Assembly: GCA_033344815.1 (NCBI GenBank)
Contig: JAWPMR010000001.1
Coordinates: 2,776,136-2,840,135, forward strand
DNA from: Paracoccaceae bacterium
GTDB taxonomy: Bacteria; Pseudomonadota; Alphaproteobacteria; Rhodobacterales; Rhodobacteraceae
Reading direction: 5' to 3'
DNA: 64,000 nucleotides
Shown here: piece by piece, positions 34,852 through 44,672 of the stretch
Position numbering within the stretch: the stretch's first letter is position 1
How the letters are laid out: every line of letters starts with the position of its first letter
Program-made: the position numbers and the translations under genes
Notes under the pieces: model-generated
Database searches by the model: none
Seen by the model: only the letters and a program-made list of their open reading frames with translations
What the model was told of the DNA's origin: nothing

Positions 34852-37653
34852 CTAATGCGCGACAGCCCAGTTTGGCCCTTGTCCTGCGTCAACACTGAGT
34901 GTGACATCTAATTTGACAACCGGGTCGGCAGCACCTTCCATGACCGTGCGCGCAGCGGTGATCAGATCGTTCTGGGCCCCATTCTCCACCTCAAAAAGCA
35001 GCTCGTCATGCACCTGTAACAGCATCTTGGCGGGCAAGTCAGCGATGGCCGCAGGCATCCGGATCATGGCGCGGCGAATAACATCAGCTGCCGTCCCCTG
35101 AATGGGCGCATTAATCGCCGCGCGGGCTGCAAAACCGGCGTGCGGCCCTTTGGCCCCGATGTTGGGCGTATGAATGCGACGCCCAAAAAGCGTTTGAACA
35201 TATCCATGTTCTTTGGCAAAGGCTTTGGTGTCGTCCATATAAGTCCGGATGCCGGGGAAACGTTCAAAATACCGGTCGATGAAACCCTGCGCCTCACTGC
35301 GCGGAATCCGTAGATTGCGCGCCAGCCCAAAACCGGAAATGCCATAGATCACCCCAAAATTGATCGCCTTCGCGCGGCGCCGGATGTCGGGGGTCATTTG
35401 GTCCATCGGCACATCAAACATTTCGGAAGCGGTCATTGCATGAATGTCCTGACCGTCTCTGAAGGCCTGCTTTAGAGCCTCAATATCTGCAATATGAGCC
35501 AGAATACGCAGCTCGATCTGGCTGTAATCCAGCGCGACCAGCGTCTTGCCCTCCTCGGCCACAAAGGCTTCGCGAATGCGGCGTCCTTCCTCGGTTCGGA
35601 TCGGGATATTTTGCAGATTTGGATCGGTGGAGGCGAGCCGCCCCGTAGATGCACCGGCAATGGAATAGGACGTATGTACGCGCCCGGTATCGGGGTTGAT
35701 ATGGTCCTGCAACGCGTCCGTGTAGGTGGATTTCAGCTTGGACAGCTGCCGCCAGTCAAGCACGCGAGCTGGCAATTTATGTTCTGTAGCAAGGTCTTCC
35801 AGAACATCAGCACCGGTCGCATAGGCCCCGGTTTTGCCCTTTTTACCGCCCTCCAGACTCATTTCGTCAAACAGGATTTCGCCCAGCTGCTTGGGAGAAC
35901 CTACATTGAATTTGCGTCCGGCAAGTGTGTAGATCTCGTCTTCCAGACCGGCCATTTTCTGACTGAACGCATTGGACATGCGCGACAGCGTATCGCGATC
36001 GACCTTGATGCCAGTTTGTTCCATCTGCGCCAACACCGGCACCAAAGGACGCTCCAGCGTTTCATAGACCCGCGTAACCTGCGCCCGGTGCAGCATTGGT
36101 TTGAACCTTTGCCACAGGCGCAGGGTAATATCCGCGTCTTCTGCCGCATAGGGCACAGCGTCCTCCAGTGGCACCTTGTCGAAGGTGATCGCGGACTTAC
36201 CAGAGCCTAACAGGGGTTTTATTGGGATCGGCGTATGCCCGAGATATCGGTCCGACAGCGCATCCATGCCGTGATTGTGTAGCCCGCCGTGCATCGCGTA
36301 AGACATCAGCATGGTGTCGTCGATGGGCGCAACATTGATCCCGATTTGGGCGAAAATCTTGGCGTCATACTTCATGTTTTGCCCGATCTTCAGGATCGAT
36401 TGATCCTCCAGCACAGGTTTGAGCATGTCTATGGCGTCAGACAGGGCCATCTGATCCTCGGCCAGATCATCTGACCCAAATAGATCATCGCCGCGATGCA
36501 CCTTGTGGATCAGTGGGATGTAACACGCCTGTCCCGCCTCCACACAGAGCGACACACCCACCAGATCGGCAGTCATTTCATTCAGGCCCGTGGTTTCTGT
36601 ATCCACAGCCACACAACCGCGTTCATATATGCGGTCGATCCAATCCTGAAGTTCCGCACCCGAACTCACTTTGGAATACCCGCTTTTGTCGAATGGAATA
36701 TCCGCCACTTCGGGCGCTTCCGGCGCATGTTTGGGCGTGTCATCAATAGCCGGGGGTTCGACGCCCAGTTGATCCGCGATCCGCTTTGTCAGAGTGCGGA
36801 ACTCCATCTCCGCAAGGAATGGCATCAGCAGATCCGCATCCGGTTCCCGCACTTCGAGATCATCCAACGTAAAATCGAGCGGAGTGTTTTCATCCAGCAG
36901 CACAAGGCGGCGTGACAGCCGGATTTGTTCCGCATGATTGATCAGAGTCTCGCGGCGTTTGGGCTGTTTGATTTCTTCTGCGCGCTCCAATAGCGCATCC
37001 AGATCACCGTATTCATTGATCAACAAAGCCGCTGTCTTGATCCCGATCCCTGGCGCGCCTGGGACGTTGTCAACACTGTCACCGGCGAGCGCCTGCACAT
37101 CCACAACCCGCTCAGGATAAACGCCGAATTTCTCGAACACGCCATCCCGGTCAATGCGCTTGTTTTTCATCGCGTCCAGCATTTCGACGCCGTCGCCGAC
37201 CAATTGCATCAAGTCTTTATCTGAGCTGATAATCGTACACCGCCCGCCTGCCGCGCGGGCCTGAACCGCCAAAGTTGCAATGATGTCGTCAGCCTCAAAG
37301 CCCTCTTTTTCCTCGCAGGCAATGTTGAAGGCAATTGTTGCTTGGCGGGTCAAAGGGATCTGTGGGCGCAAGTCTTCAGGCATGGCCTCGCGGTTGGCTT
37401 TGTATTGATCGTACATGTCATTGCGAAAAGTATGGCTGCCCTTGTCAAAAATCACGGCTACATGTGTCGGCGCATCTGGACCGGTGTTGGTCTCGACATA
37501 GCGTTGCAGCATATTGCAGAATCCCGAAACCGCACCAATCGGCAACCCGTCTGACTTACGCGTCAGGGGGGGCAAGGCGTGATAGGCGCGAAAGATGAAC
37601 GCGGAGCCGTCGATCAGATGAAGGTGATGGCCTTTCCCGAATGTCGTGTTCAT
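34852..37653 (-). CDS. polA: DNA polymerase I
   Basis: A 933-residue polymerase for Okazaki-fragment maturation and repair. The N-terminal 5'-3' flap nuclease (HLIDGSAFIFRAYHALPPL, FRNDMYDQYKANREAMPEDL) fills about 1-300. The 3'-5' exonuclease is intact, with the first two acidic ligands in VAVDTETTGLNEM. The family A polymerase motifs are VALDYSQIELRILAHIA, RRRAKAINFGVIYGISG and LLQVHDELLFEVE. Length is normal. It is a single-gene unit. Confidence 0.97.
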   Translation of the reverse strand: MNTTFGKGHHLHLIDGSAFIFRAYHALPPLTRKSDGLPIGAVSGFCNMLQRYVETNTGPDAPTHVAVIFDKGSHTFRNDMYDQYKANREAMPEDLRPQIPLTRQATIAFNIACEEKEGFEADDIIATLAVQARAAGGRCTIISSDKDLMQLVGDGVEMLDAMKNKRIDRDGVFEKFGVYPERVVDVQALAGDSVDNVPGAPGIGIKTAALLINEYGDLDALLERAEEIKQPKRRETLINHAEQIRLSRRLVLLDENTPLDFTLDDLEVREPDADLLMPFLAEMEFRTLTKRIADQLGVEPPAIDDTPKHAPEAPEVADIPFDKSGYSKVSSGAELQDWIDRIYERGCVAVDTETTGLNEMTADLVGVSLCVEAGQACYIPLIHKVHRGDDLFGSDDLAEDQMALSDAIDMLKPVLEDQSILKIGQNMKYDAKIFAQIGINVAPIDDTMLMSYAMHGGLHNHGMDALSDRYLGHTPIPIKPLLGSGKSAITFDKVPLEDAVPYAAEDADITLRLWQRFKPMLHRAQVTRVYETLERPLVPVLAQMEQTGIKVDRDTLSRMSNAFSQKMAGLEDEIYTLAGRKFNVGSPKQLGEILFDEMSLEGGKKGKTGAYATGADVLEDLATEHKLPARVLDWRQLSKLKSTYTDALQDHINPDTGRVHTSYSIAGASTGRLASTDPNLQNIPIRTEEGRRIREAFVAEEGKTLVALDYSQIELRILAHIADIEALKQAFRDGQDIHAMTASEMFDVPMDQMTPDIRRRAKAINFGVIYGISGFGLARNLRIPRSEAQGFIDRYFERFPGIRTYMDDTKAFAKEHGYVQTLFGRRIHTPNIGAKGPHAGFAARAAINAPIQGTAADVIRRAMIRMPAAIADLPAKMLLQVHDELLFEVENGAQNDLITAARTVMEGAADPVVKLDVTLSVDAGQGPNWAVAH

Positions 37654-37692
37654 ATTAGGATACCCTCATCATCGGTTTATGGAACGTCACAG

Positions 37693-38184
37693 ATGTTATC
37701 CCGTATCGCGGCAGGCGCTGCAATCACCCTTTGTGCCACAAGTGTTTTTGCTTAAGTTCCAACCGGATTTGGTTGCCAGACTGATGTGGATGTTTCCGAG
37801 ATTTGCGTGCGTTTGTTGGGTGCGTCGGTGAACAGGTCTGTTTTTTCACTGGGCGCGCTTCGGGGGCGGACCGAAGGAACGCTGAGTGTTCGAACAAATG
37901 CTGGCAATTTGTGTTCCGGGCGCCCGGTCCTTCGAAACTTTTTGGCTGTCGGTCAGTCGAATTTTTCTTGTGGCGATTGCCGCAAGGGGATCGCCTATTT
38001 CACCTATAGGGATCCCAAACCAGGCGCAACCACGAGCAGCGGTCTCTTGACAGGCGGATCAAAGCCGGAGGCAAGGACGGGCAACAAGATCAAACAGTCT
38101 CTGGCGATTGATCCGGAAAAGCCAGACGGAAACCTGACCTGCGCAAATTCAGTGCTAGCGATAACTCAGACTTTGTCCGCATAA
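37693..38184 (+). pseudogene. Secreted cysteine-rich protein gene interrupted by an in-frame stop
   Basis: An open frame starting at 37693 gives MLSRIAAGAAITLCATSVFA, a textbook Sec signal, then TAA at 37753-37755, then in the same frame 142 more codons (beginning VPTGFGCQTDVDVSEICVRL) up to a TAA at 38182. The stop falls just after the signal-peptidase site; a CAA codon there would restore a typical A|Q junction. The downstream part has six cysteines and no other stop, so it looks like a recently broken gene for a periplasmic or exported protein of about 163 residues. I do not recognise its family. A sequencing error is possible. Confidence 0.6.
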
Positions 38185-38423
38185 TCCTTGTGGACGTATT
38201 TGCAATCGCAATAGCCACATTCTACCCACCCGGTGTCTTTCGGGATTTGCAGCCAAACGCGCGGATGACCGAGCGCGCCCTCGCCGCCGTCACAGGCAAT
38301 GCGGAAACTGTCGACAATTCTGGTCTCTGGCGGTTGCTGCATGATGGGCGAGTCCTATGGCTTTGCGCTGCCCGTTATGACCAAAGCGCAAGGTTGGAGC
38401 AAGCCCATCCGGCAGCGATCTTA

Positions 38424-38891
38424 TCAATCTCTTTCAATACGGGCCTGGTAACAGTTGTTTCGCGCCGATCGAACATGGATGAAAGCAACATCAGGATTCT
38501 TGAAAACCTCGGCGACTTTGTCTTGTATTGCCTTGGTCGCGACGACCTCGCCTGTTCCATATACAATGCGTTCGTCCGTGGAGTATCCTTTGAGCAGATA
38601 ATCCGGCGAAGTCGTCAAGATTTCAGGCAAATCGTCTGAGCCGCCCCCCCGTGTACAAGGTTTGGCGCAGAGGAAAATAGGGCCTGTCTCGGCATAGGCG
38701 TGCACGCCCTCAAACGGGCGGTGCGCGAGAATCAGCATCGCTTCGCCCTCTGGCACGTCTTTCAGGCAATGACGACAGGGTGTGCCGGGCCCGGTTGAGA
38801 TCTTGCGCTCTGGCTTTTGGCCGTGAATATCGGTGCCACCGTTTTGCCAATGGCGGACCATTTCAGTCTCTAATGCAATGAAAAGTGACAT
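38424..38891 (-). CDS. DUF1203 domain-containing protein
   Basis: A 155-residue cytoplasmic protein of the DUF1203 family. Features are the motif TPCRHCLKDVPEGEAMLILA (CxxC), then FEGVHAYAETGPIFLCAKPC, and GYSTDERIVYGTGEV. The paired cysteines suggest metal binding, but no function is established. A GAGAG lies upstream of the ATG. It is divergent from dnaE2 with 131 nt between the starts. Confidence 0.85.
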   Translation of the reverse strand: MSLFIALETEMVRHWQNGGTDIHGQKPERKISTGPGTPCRHCLKDVPEGEAMLILAHRPFEGVHAYAETGPIFLCAKPCTRGGGSDDLPEILTTSPDYLLKGYSTDERIVYGTGEVVATKAIQDKVAEVFKNPDVAFIHVRSARNNCYQARIERD

Positions 38892-38991
38892 TTTTCTCTC
38901 CTATAGGTTCAGGTTTTTCATGGGGAGAGTGACCTTTTTTGCGGCGATGAATCGACCCGAATGATGCGCTTTCGAAAAGGACTCCAAATTA

Positions 38992-39006
38992 GAACAAAAG
39001 GTGAAT
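38992..39006. promoter_or_regulatory. SOS (LexA) box-like site before dnaE2
   Basis: GAAC-N7-GAAT, one mismatch from the alphaproteobacterial LexA consensus GAAC-N7-GAAC (equally GTTC-N7-GTTC). It lies 17 nt upstream of the dnaE2 ATG, as expected for an SOS-induced gene. Confidence 0.6.
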
Positions 39007-39022
39007 ATGGTATGTGCTTATC

Positions 39023-41914
39023 ATGTTTACCGAGATCAATATCACCTCGAACTTCTCTTTCCTGAAAGGGGCTTCGCATCCAGAGGAATACATGTCCCGC
39101 GCGGCGGCCTTGGGCATGCAGGCCATTGCGATTGCGGATGAGAATTCTGTTGCGGGAATCGTGCGGGCACATGCACGGGCGCGGGAAATTTGCAGGCAGG
39201 TAGGAGAGCGTCAGGCCTGGGAGGCGAAAAACGGAATGATCGGCCCGCCGATCCCCAAAGGATTCAGTGCCTCTGAAAGCCTGCTTTATGTCCGGCCCCG
39301 ATTGATCCCTGCTGCCCGGCTTGTTTTTTCAGACGCCTGTCCGGTTACCGCCTTACCTGAAACACGTGCAGGATGGGGCGCGTTGTGCCGCTTGCTTTCC
39401 AAAGGACGGTTGCGGGCTAAGAAAGGCAGCTGTGATTTGCAACTTGACGACCTTCTGGAGGAGGGCGAGGCGTTGCAATTGGTGCTCTGGCCACAGACGC
39501 AAACATCACCGCGCGGCGCAGGTGGATGGGTCCAAACAGCGCAAGCGTTGGCGCGCCGCTTTGCTGGCAAAGTACACATCGGTTTGGTGCCGCATTATGA
39601 TGGCCGCGATTCTGAACGTTTTATGGCGCTAAGTGATCAGGCGACCCGGCTTAATCTGCCGACCCTGGCAAGTGCGGCACCTCTGATGCACCACGGTGCG
39701 CGGCGCAAACTGGCGGATGTTGTTGCGGCCATCCGATTGGGCCGTCGCATCGATGATCTTGGCCGAAACGCGCTACCCAACAGCGAGGCACGCCTGCGCT
39801 CAGAGACAGAGATGCGAAGATTCTTCAAAGGCTTCGAAGAGGCTGTGGATCGTACGGTTGCTCTCTCCCAAAACCTGACGTTTTCGCTGGACGAGCTACG
39901 CTATGAATATCCTTCCGAAGGCACCCGGACAGAGACCCCTGCTGAACGTTTGCGCCGCCTGGCCTATGAAGGTCTGAAATGGCGCTATCCGAATGGTGCC
40001 TCCGAAAAGGTGCACAAACTCCTCGAACACGAGCTGAACCTCATCGGTAAACTCAAATACGAACCCTATTTCCTGACGGTGCGCGATATCGTGGCCTTTG
40101 CGCGCTCCCGCGATATCCTGTGTCAGGGACGCGGGTCCGCGGCGAACTCGGTGGTGTGTTATTGCATGGGCGTCACCTCCGTCAGCCCTGAAATAGGCAC
40201 GATGGTGTTCGAGCGTTTCGTCTCGGAGGCCCGCGACGAGCCTCCCGACATCGACGTGGATTTTGAACACGAGCGCCGTGAAGAGGTAATTCAGCACATC
40301 TATGAACGTTACGGGCGTCACCGCGCCGGGCTGTGCGCCACTGTCGTGCATTATCGTGGCAAACGCGCAATCCGCGAGGTCGGTCGTGCCATGGGGCTCA
40401 CGGAGGACACCATTTCAGCGCTGTCTTCCCAGTTGTGGGGTTTCTTTTCCACCAAGGGGATCGAGGCTGAACGCATGGCCGAGATCGGGTTGGATGCAAG
40501 CGATAAACGTCTGCAACAGACACTGGCGTTGGTCTATGAAATCAACGGTTTCCCTCGGCATCTCTCCCAACATGTCGGGGGGTTCGTCATCACCGAAGGG
40601 CGCCTAGATGAGTTGGTGCCAATCGAAAACGCCACGATGGAGGATCGCACAGTCATCTGTTGGGACAAGGATGATATCGAGGCTCTGGGCATTTTAAAGG
40701 TTGATGTGCTCAGCCTTGGTATGTTGACCTGTATCCGCAAGGCCTTTGACTTGCTGAAAACGCACCACAACGCCAGCCATACCCTTGCAAGCCTGCCACC
40801 TGAGGATCCGGTCGTTTACGATATGCTCTGCGCCGCAGACAGCATCGGTGTGTTTCAGGTCGAATCGCGCGCGCAGATGAATTTTCTGCCCCGCATGCGC
40901 CCACGGTGTTTCTATGATCTGGTGATCGAGGTTGCGATTATCCGGCCCGGCCCCATTCAGGGCGACATGGTGCATCCGTTCATCCGTCGTCGGAACGGAG
41001 AGGAGGAGGTGTCCTTCCCTTCGGACGAATTGGGCGCGGTGCTGGGCAAGACACTGGGTGTGCCGCTGTTTCAGGAACAGGCGATGCAGATCGCGATTGT
41101 CGGGGCAGGCTTTACCCCGGATCAGGCCGACCGCCTGCGCCGTTCGCTTGCGACCTTTAAAAAACATGGGAACGTCAGCGAATTCCGCACACTTTTTCTT
41201 CGGGGTATGGCGCGCAAAGGCTATGACGCTGATTTCTCGGAACGTTGCTTTTCCCAGATCGAAGGGTTTGGATCCTACGGGTTTCCCGAAAGCCATGCGG
41301 CGAGTTTTGCATTATTGGTATATGCGTCCAGCTGGATCAAATGCCATCATCCGGGCATCTTTGCCTGCGCTCTGCTAAACTCCCAGCCCATGGGCTTTTA
41401 CGCCCCAGCGCAGATTGTACGGGACGCCCGTGAACACGGCGTCGAGGTGCGCCCCATCTGCATTAACGCCAGTTTTTGGGACAATACGATGGAACCGGAT
41501 GGGCAGGGTGGTTTGGTGCTGCGGCTGGGCTTCCGTCAGATCAAAGGCATCAGCGAGGAGGATTCCACATGGCTGACTGCTGCGCGTGGCAACGGGTACC
41601 GCAGCGTGCGGGATGTCTGGCGTCGGTCCGGTGTTGCGCCAGGCATTGTGGTGCGTCTGGCGGAGGCGGATGTTTTTGCAGGGATCGAGCTTAACCGTCG
41701 CGACGCCCTGTGGGAGTCCAAGGCGCTGGTGCCCGGTGTGCCTTTGCCGCTTTTTTCCAATGACATTGACGGGGAAGCGATTGATGAACCCGCAGCCCTG
41801 CTGCCCGAAATGACATTGGGTGAAGAAGTGGTGGAGGATTATGTCGCAATGCGCCTGACGCTCAAGGCCCATCCGTTGGCGCTTTTACGGCCGCTGCTAA
41901 CAACTGCCCCTTAG
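39023..41914 (+). CDS. dnaE2: Error-prone DNA polymerase DnaE2 (ImuC), shortened at the C-terminus
   Basis: A 963-residue C-family polymerase used for damage-induced mutagenesis. The PHP domain begins MFTEINITSNFSFLKGASHP; the catalytic palm has DEPPDIDVDFEHERREEV and the finger/thumb region is intact (RHLSQHVGGFVITEG, SYGFPESHAASFALLVYASS). The ATG at 39023 is preferred over an in-frame GTG nine nt upstream. The protein ends at LKAHPLALLRPLLTTAP; typical DnaE2 proteins continue for roughly 110-120 residues through an OB-fold. No reading frame in the 107 nt before gpmI encodes that domain, so the gene is cut short. Its usual partner imuB lies 22 kb away at 63845. Confidence 0.92.
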   Translation: MFTEINITSNFSFLKGASHPEEYMSRAAALGMQAIAIADENSVAGIVRAHARAREICRQVGERQAWEAKNGMIGPPIPKGFSASESLLYVRPRLIPAARLVFSDACPVTALPETRAGWGALCRLLSKGRLRAKKGSCDLQLDDLLEEGEALQLVLWPQTQTSPRGAGGWVQTAQALARRFAGKVHIGLVPHYDGRDSERFMALSDQATRLNLPTLASAAPLMHHGARRKLADVVAAIRLGRRIDDLGRNALPNSEARLRSETEMRRFFKGFEEAVDRTVALSQNLTFSLDELRYEYPSEGTRTETPAERLRRLAYEGLKWRYPNGASEKVHKLLEHELNLIGKLKYEPYFLTVRDIVAFARSRDILCQGRGSAANSVVCYCMGVTSVSPEIGTMVFERFVSEARDEPPDIDVDFEHERREEVIQHIYERYGRHRAGLCATVVHYRGKRAIREVGRAMGLTEDTISALSSQLWGFFSTKGIEAERMAEIGLDASDKRLQQTLALVYEINGFPRHLSQHVGGFVITEGRLDELVPIENATMEDRTVICWDKDDIEALGILKVDVLSLGMLTCIRKAFDLLKTHHNASHTLASLPPEDPVVYDMLCAADSIGVFQVESRAQMNFLPRMRPRCFYDLVIEVAIIRPGPIQGDMVHPFIRRRNGEEEVSFPSDELGAVLGKTLGVPLFQEQAMQIAIVGAGFTPDQADRLRRSLATFKKHGNVSEFRTLFLRGMARKGYDADFSERCFSQIEGFGSYGFPESHAASFALLVYASSWIKCHHPGIFACALLNSQPMGFYAPAQIVRDAREHGVEVRPICINASFWDNTMEPDGQGGLVLRLGFRQIKGISEEDSTWLTAARGNGYRSVRDVWRRSGVAPGIVVRLAEADVFAGIELNRRDALWESKALVPGVPLPLFSNDIDGEAIDEPAALLPEMTLGEEVVEDYVAMRLTLKAHPLALLRPLLTTAP

Positions 41915-42021
41915 GAGGGGGCCACGTTTGTAGATCAAAAACTGGGACGTGCTGTAAAAGAGGTTCACCCTTTAGGCGCAAACGGCTAAAAGATCGCAAA
42001 CCCGTCAGAGGAGAAGAGCAG

Positions 42022-43539
42022 ATGAGAACGCGTAGACCTGTGGTGTTATGCATTCTGGATGGGTGGGGTATCGGCAAAAGCAGTGCGGGAAATGCGCCTT
42101 TCCTTGCTAATACACCAACCATGGACCGGCTCATGGATAGCTGTCCCCACGCGACGCTCACAACTTTTGGTCCTGACGTAGGTCTGCCGAAAGGGCAGAT
42201 GGGCAATTCCGAAGTGGGCCACACAAATATCGGTGCAGGTCGTGTTGTGGCCATGGACTTGGGACAAATTGACCTGGCGATCGAAGAAGGCAGCTTTACA
42301 CAAAACGAGCGTTTGCGTGCCTTTATCGAAACATTGCGGGAAACCGGCGGTACAGCGCATTTGATGGGTGTCGTCTCTGATGGGGGTGTGCATGGGCATC
42401 TTACTCACATGATCGCGGCCGCCAAGGCGCTGGATGAAGCTGATGTACCTGTACTCATTCATGCGCTTACGGATGGTCGCGATGTGAACCCTAAATCGTC
42501 GCTCAACTATCTTGAAACGCTTGAGGCGGAATTACCAAACACCGTGCGCATCGTTTCAGTGACGGGTCGTTATTATGCGATGGATCGCGACAACCGCTGG
42601 GACCGCGTTAGCAAGGCGTATGGAGCAATTGTAAGGGCCGAGGGAAATCACGAAGGCACCGCGCGGGAGGCAGTTCAGGCCGCCTATGATCGTGGTGAAA
42701 CCGATGAGTTCATCGCACCAACTGTTCTGGAGGGATTTGAGGGCGCGCAGGATGGCGATGGGTTGTTTTGCCTGAATTTTCGGGCGGACCGTGCGCGCGA
42801 AATCATGGCAGCCATCGGGGATCCGGCGTTCGACGCCTTCGATACCGGTGCACGACCCACCTGGGCGGCTTTGATGGGAATGGCGCAATATTCTGAAGAA
42901 CACTCGAAATACATGTCTGTCGTTTATCCAAAACCCGAGATCGTCAACACATTGGGCGATTGGGTTGCACAGAAGGGTTTGCGCCAGTTCAGGTTGGCAG
43001 AGACGGAAAAATACCCCCATGTGACGTTCTTTTTGAACGGCGGTGAAGAAGTGTCCTTTGCTGGTGAAGATCGCAAGATGCCCAAATCACCCAATGTTGC
43101 CACCTATGATCTGCAACCGGAAATGTCTGCAGATCAGGTCACCGAGGCGTTGGTTTCTGCGATCAAAGCGCAGTACGACCTGATCGTGGTGAATTTCGCC
43201 AACCCGGATATGGTAGGTCACACAGGCGATCTAGCAGCAGCCAAGAAGGCTTGTGAGGCAGTGGATCAAGGGCTTGGTCAGGCATTGCGCGCGCTGGATG
43301 CTGTGGGCGGGGCCATGATCGTGACGGCAGATCATGGCAATTGCGACATGATGATTGATCCTGAAACGGGCGGCCCTCATACAGCTCATACCTTGAACCC
43401 GGTTCCGGTCGTGGTGATCGGCGGCCCAAAAGGCGCAAAGGTTTCCGACGGAAGGTTAGCCGATTTGGCCCCGACCGTTCTGTTCCTGATGGGGCTTGAT
43501 GTGCCGACGGAAATGACTGGAAAATGCCTGCTGTCATGA
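42022..43539 (+). CDS. gpmI: 2,3-bisphosphoglycerate-independent phosphoglycerate mutase
   Basis: A 505-residue manganese enzyme that interconverts 3- and 2-phosphoglycerate in glycolysis and gluconeogenesis. The catalytic serine lies in GNSEVGHTNIGAGR (about residue 60). Metal-binding motifs are VVLCILDGWGIG, MVGHTGD, TADHGNCDMM and HTAHTLNPVPVVV. Ribosome-binding sequence GAGGAGAAG precedes the ATG. It heads a three-gene unit with an EnvC-like gene and ctpA, a common arrangement in Rhodobacterales. Confidence 0.97.
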   Translation: MRTRRPVVLCILDGWGIGKSSAGNAPFLANTPTMDRLMDSCPHATLTTFGPDVGLPKGQMGNSEVGHTNIGAGRVVAMDLGQIDLAIEEGSFTQNERLRAFIETLRETGGTAHLMGVVSDGGVHGHLTHMIAAAKALDEADVPVLIHALTDGRDVNPKSSLNYLETLEAELPNTVRIVSVTGRYYAMDRDNRWDRVSKAYGAIVRAEGNHEGTAREAVQAAYDRGETDEFIAPTVLEGFEGAQDGDGLFCLNFRADRAREIMAAIGDPAFDAFDTGARPTWAALMGMAQYSEEHSKYMSVVYPKPEIVNTLGDWVAQKGLRQFRLAETEKYPHVTFFLNGGEEVSFAGEDRKMPKSPNVATYDLQPEMSADQVTEALVSAIKAQYDLIVVNFANPDMVGHTGDLAAAKKACEAVDQGLGQALRALDAVGGAMIVTADHGNCDMMIDPETGGPHTAHTLNPVPVVVIGGPKGAKVSDGRLADLAPTVLFLMGLDVPTEMTGKCLLS

Positions 43540-44666
43540 AGTGGCTTATTCTCATTGCCGCGTTTTTTGTTCCTTCTGCAATTTCGGCGCAGCAGGACAA
43601 TGCTGAACGCGCCCGTGCCGCGCTGGAGATGTTGGAAACGGCTTCCACGCAATTGGACGAGGCTGGGTCAGCGCGTGACCGCATTCGTGCGCTGACCAGC
43701 ACGATTCAGGCTTTTGAAGAAGGGTTGAGTGCTTTGCGCAGTGGTTTGCGTCATGCAGCGGTGCGCGAACAGCAACTCAGTGCGAAATTACATTCCCGGG
43801 ACGCCGAAATAGCGGACTTGCTTGTTGTGCTGCTACAGATGGGGGCACGGCCATCTCCCGTCGCCTTGCTCCATCCTGGCGGTCCGACAGGAACTGCAAG
43901 GGCTGGAATGCTGTTGGCAGAGATCACACCGGCACTGAATGCGCAGGCCGCTGATCTGCGACGGGACCTGAATGACTTGAAGACTTTGCGTGCGATCCAA
44001 ACTGATGCTGAGGACCGTCTTCTTGCAGGCCTGAGCGAGGTTCAGCAAGCGCGCACGGCGCTCAATCAGGCCATTGCCGAACGCACCGAACTGCCGAAAC
44101 GCTTCACAAATGACCCTGTGCGAGAGGCGATCCTGATCGCATCAGCTGAAACTCTCGAAAACTTTGCCGAGGGGCTGGACCAGATTGTGCTGGACGGAGA
44201 GACCATTGCGCCCGCGTCGATGGAGAGCAACAAAGGGGAACTCCCGCTTCCCGTGCATGGCATTTTGTTGCGCGCGGCGGGTGAGGTCGATGCCGCCGGA
44301 ATTGCGCGTCCGGGGATTATAATGGCGACTTTGCCTCGTGCCATTGTCACAACACCAGTAAGCGCAACAATTCGCTACACCGGGCCGCTGCTGGATCTGG
44401 ATCAGGTGGTGATTCTTGAACCTCAGGCAGGTGTGCTTTTTGTGCTCGCAGGGCTAGATACCGTTTACGTTGTGGCAGGAGAGGTCATTGACGCGGGCGC
44501 GCCATTGGGGCTTATGGGCGACTCTGCGGCAAAAAACCGGCCAGAACTTTCAACAGATGGTGATGACACTGGCGTCGAGCGTTCAGAAACGCTCTATATA
44601 GAGGTAAGACAGGACAACTCACCCGAGGACCCGAGCCTCTGGTTCCGAACCGATAAGGATGGATAG
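43536..44666 (+). CDS. EnvC-like murein hydrolase activator (degenerate M23)
   Basis: A 376-residue exported protein. The start at 43536 makes an ATGA overlap with gpmI and yields a Sec signal MKWLILIAAFFVPSAISAQQ. A long coiled coil follows (about 20-190), then a LytM/M23-type domain (about 220-370, DLDQVVILEPQAG, VYVVAGEVIDAGAPLGLMG). The zinc ligands of active M23 peptidases (HxxxD and HxH) are not visible, as in EnvC, which activates amidases instead of cutting peptidoglycan. It probably works in septum splitting. Confidence 0.85.
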   Translation: MKWLILIAAFFVPSAISAQQDNAERARAALEMLETASTQLDEAGSARDRIRALTSTIQAFEEGLSALRSGLRHAAVREQQLSAKLHSRDAEIADLLVVLLQMGARPSPVALLHPGGPTGTARAGMLLAEITPALNAQAADLRRDLNDLKTLRAIQTDAEDRLLAGLSEVQQARTALNQAIAERTELPKRFTNDPVREAILIASAETLENFAEGLDQIVLDGETIAPASMESNKGELPLPVHGILLRAAGEVDAAGIARPGIIMATLPRAIVTTPVSATIRYTGPLLDLDQVVILEPQAGVLFVLAGLDTVYVVAGEVIDAGAPLGLMGDSAAKNRPELSTDGDDTGVERSETLYIEVRQDNSPEDPSLWFRTDKDG

Positions 44667-44672
44667 AGAGAA

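Noticed and set aside
35494-36210. 238-codon frame antisense to polA
   Set aside because: Shadow of polA; rich in His, Arg and Gln with no family signature.
41906-41922. Small hairpin GCCCC/GGGGC around the dnaE2 stop as a terminator
   Set aside because: Stem of only five pairs and no T-run on either side.
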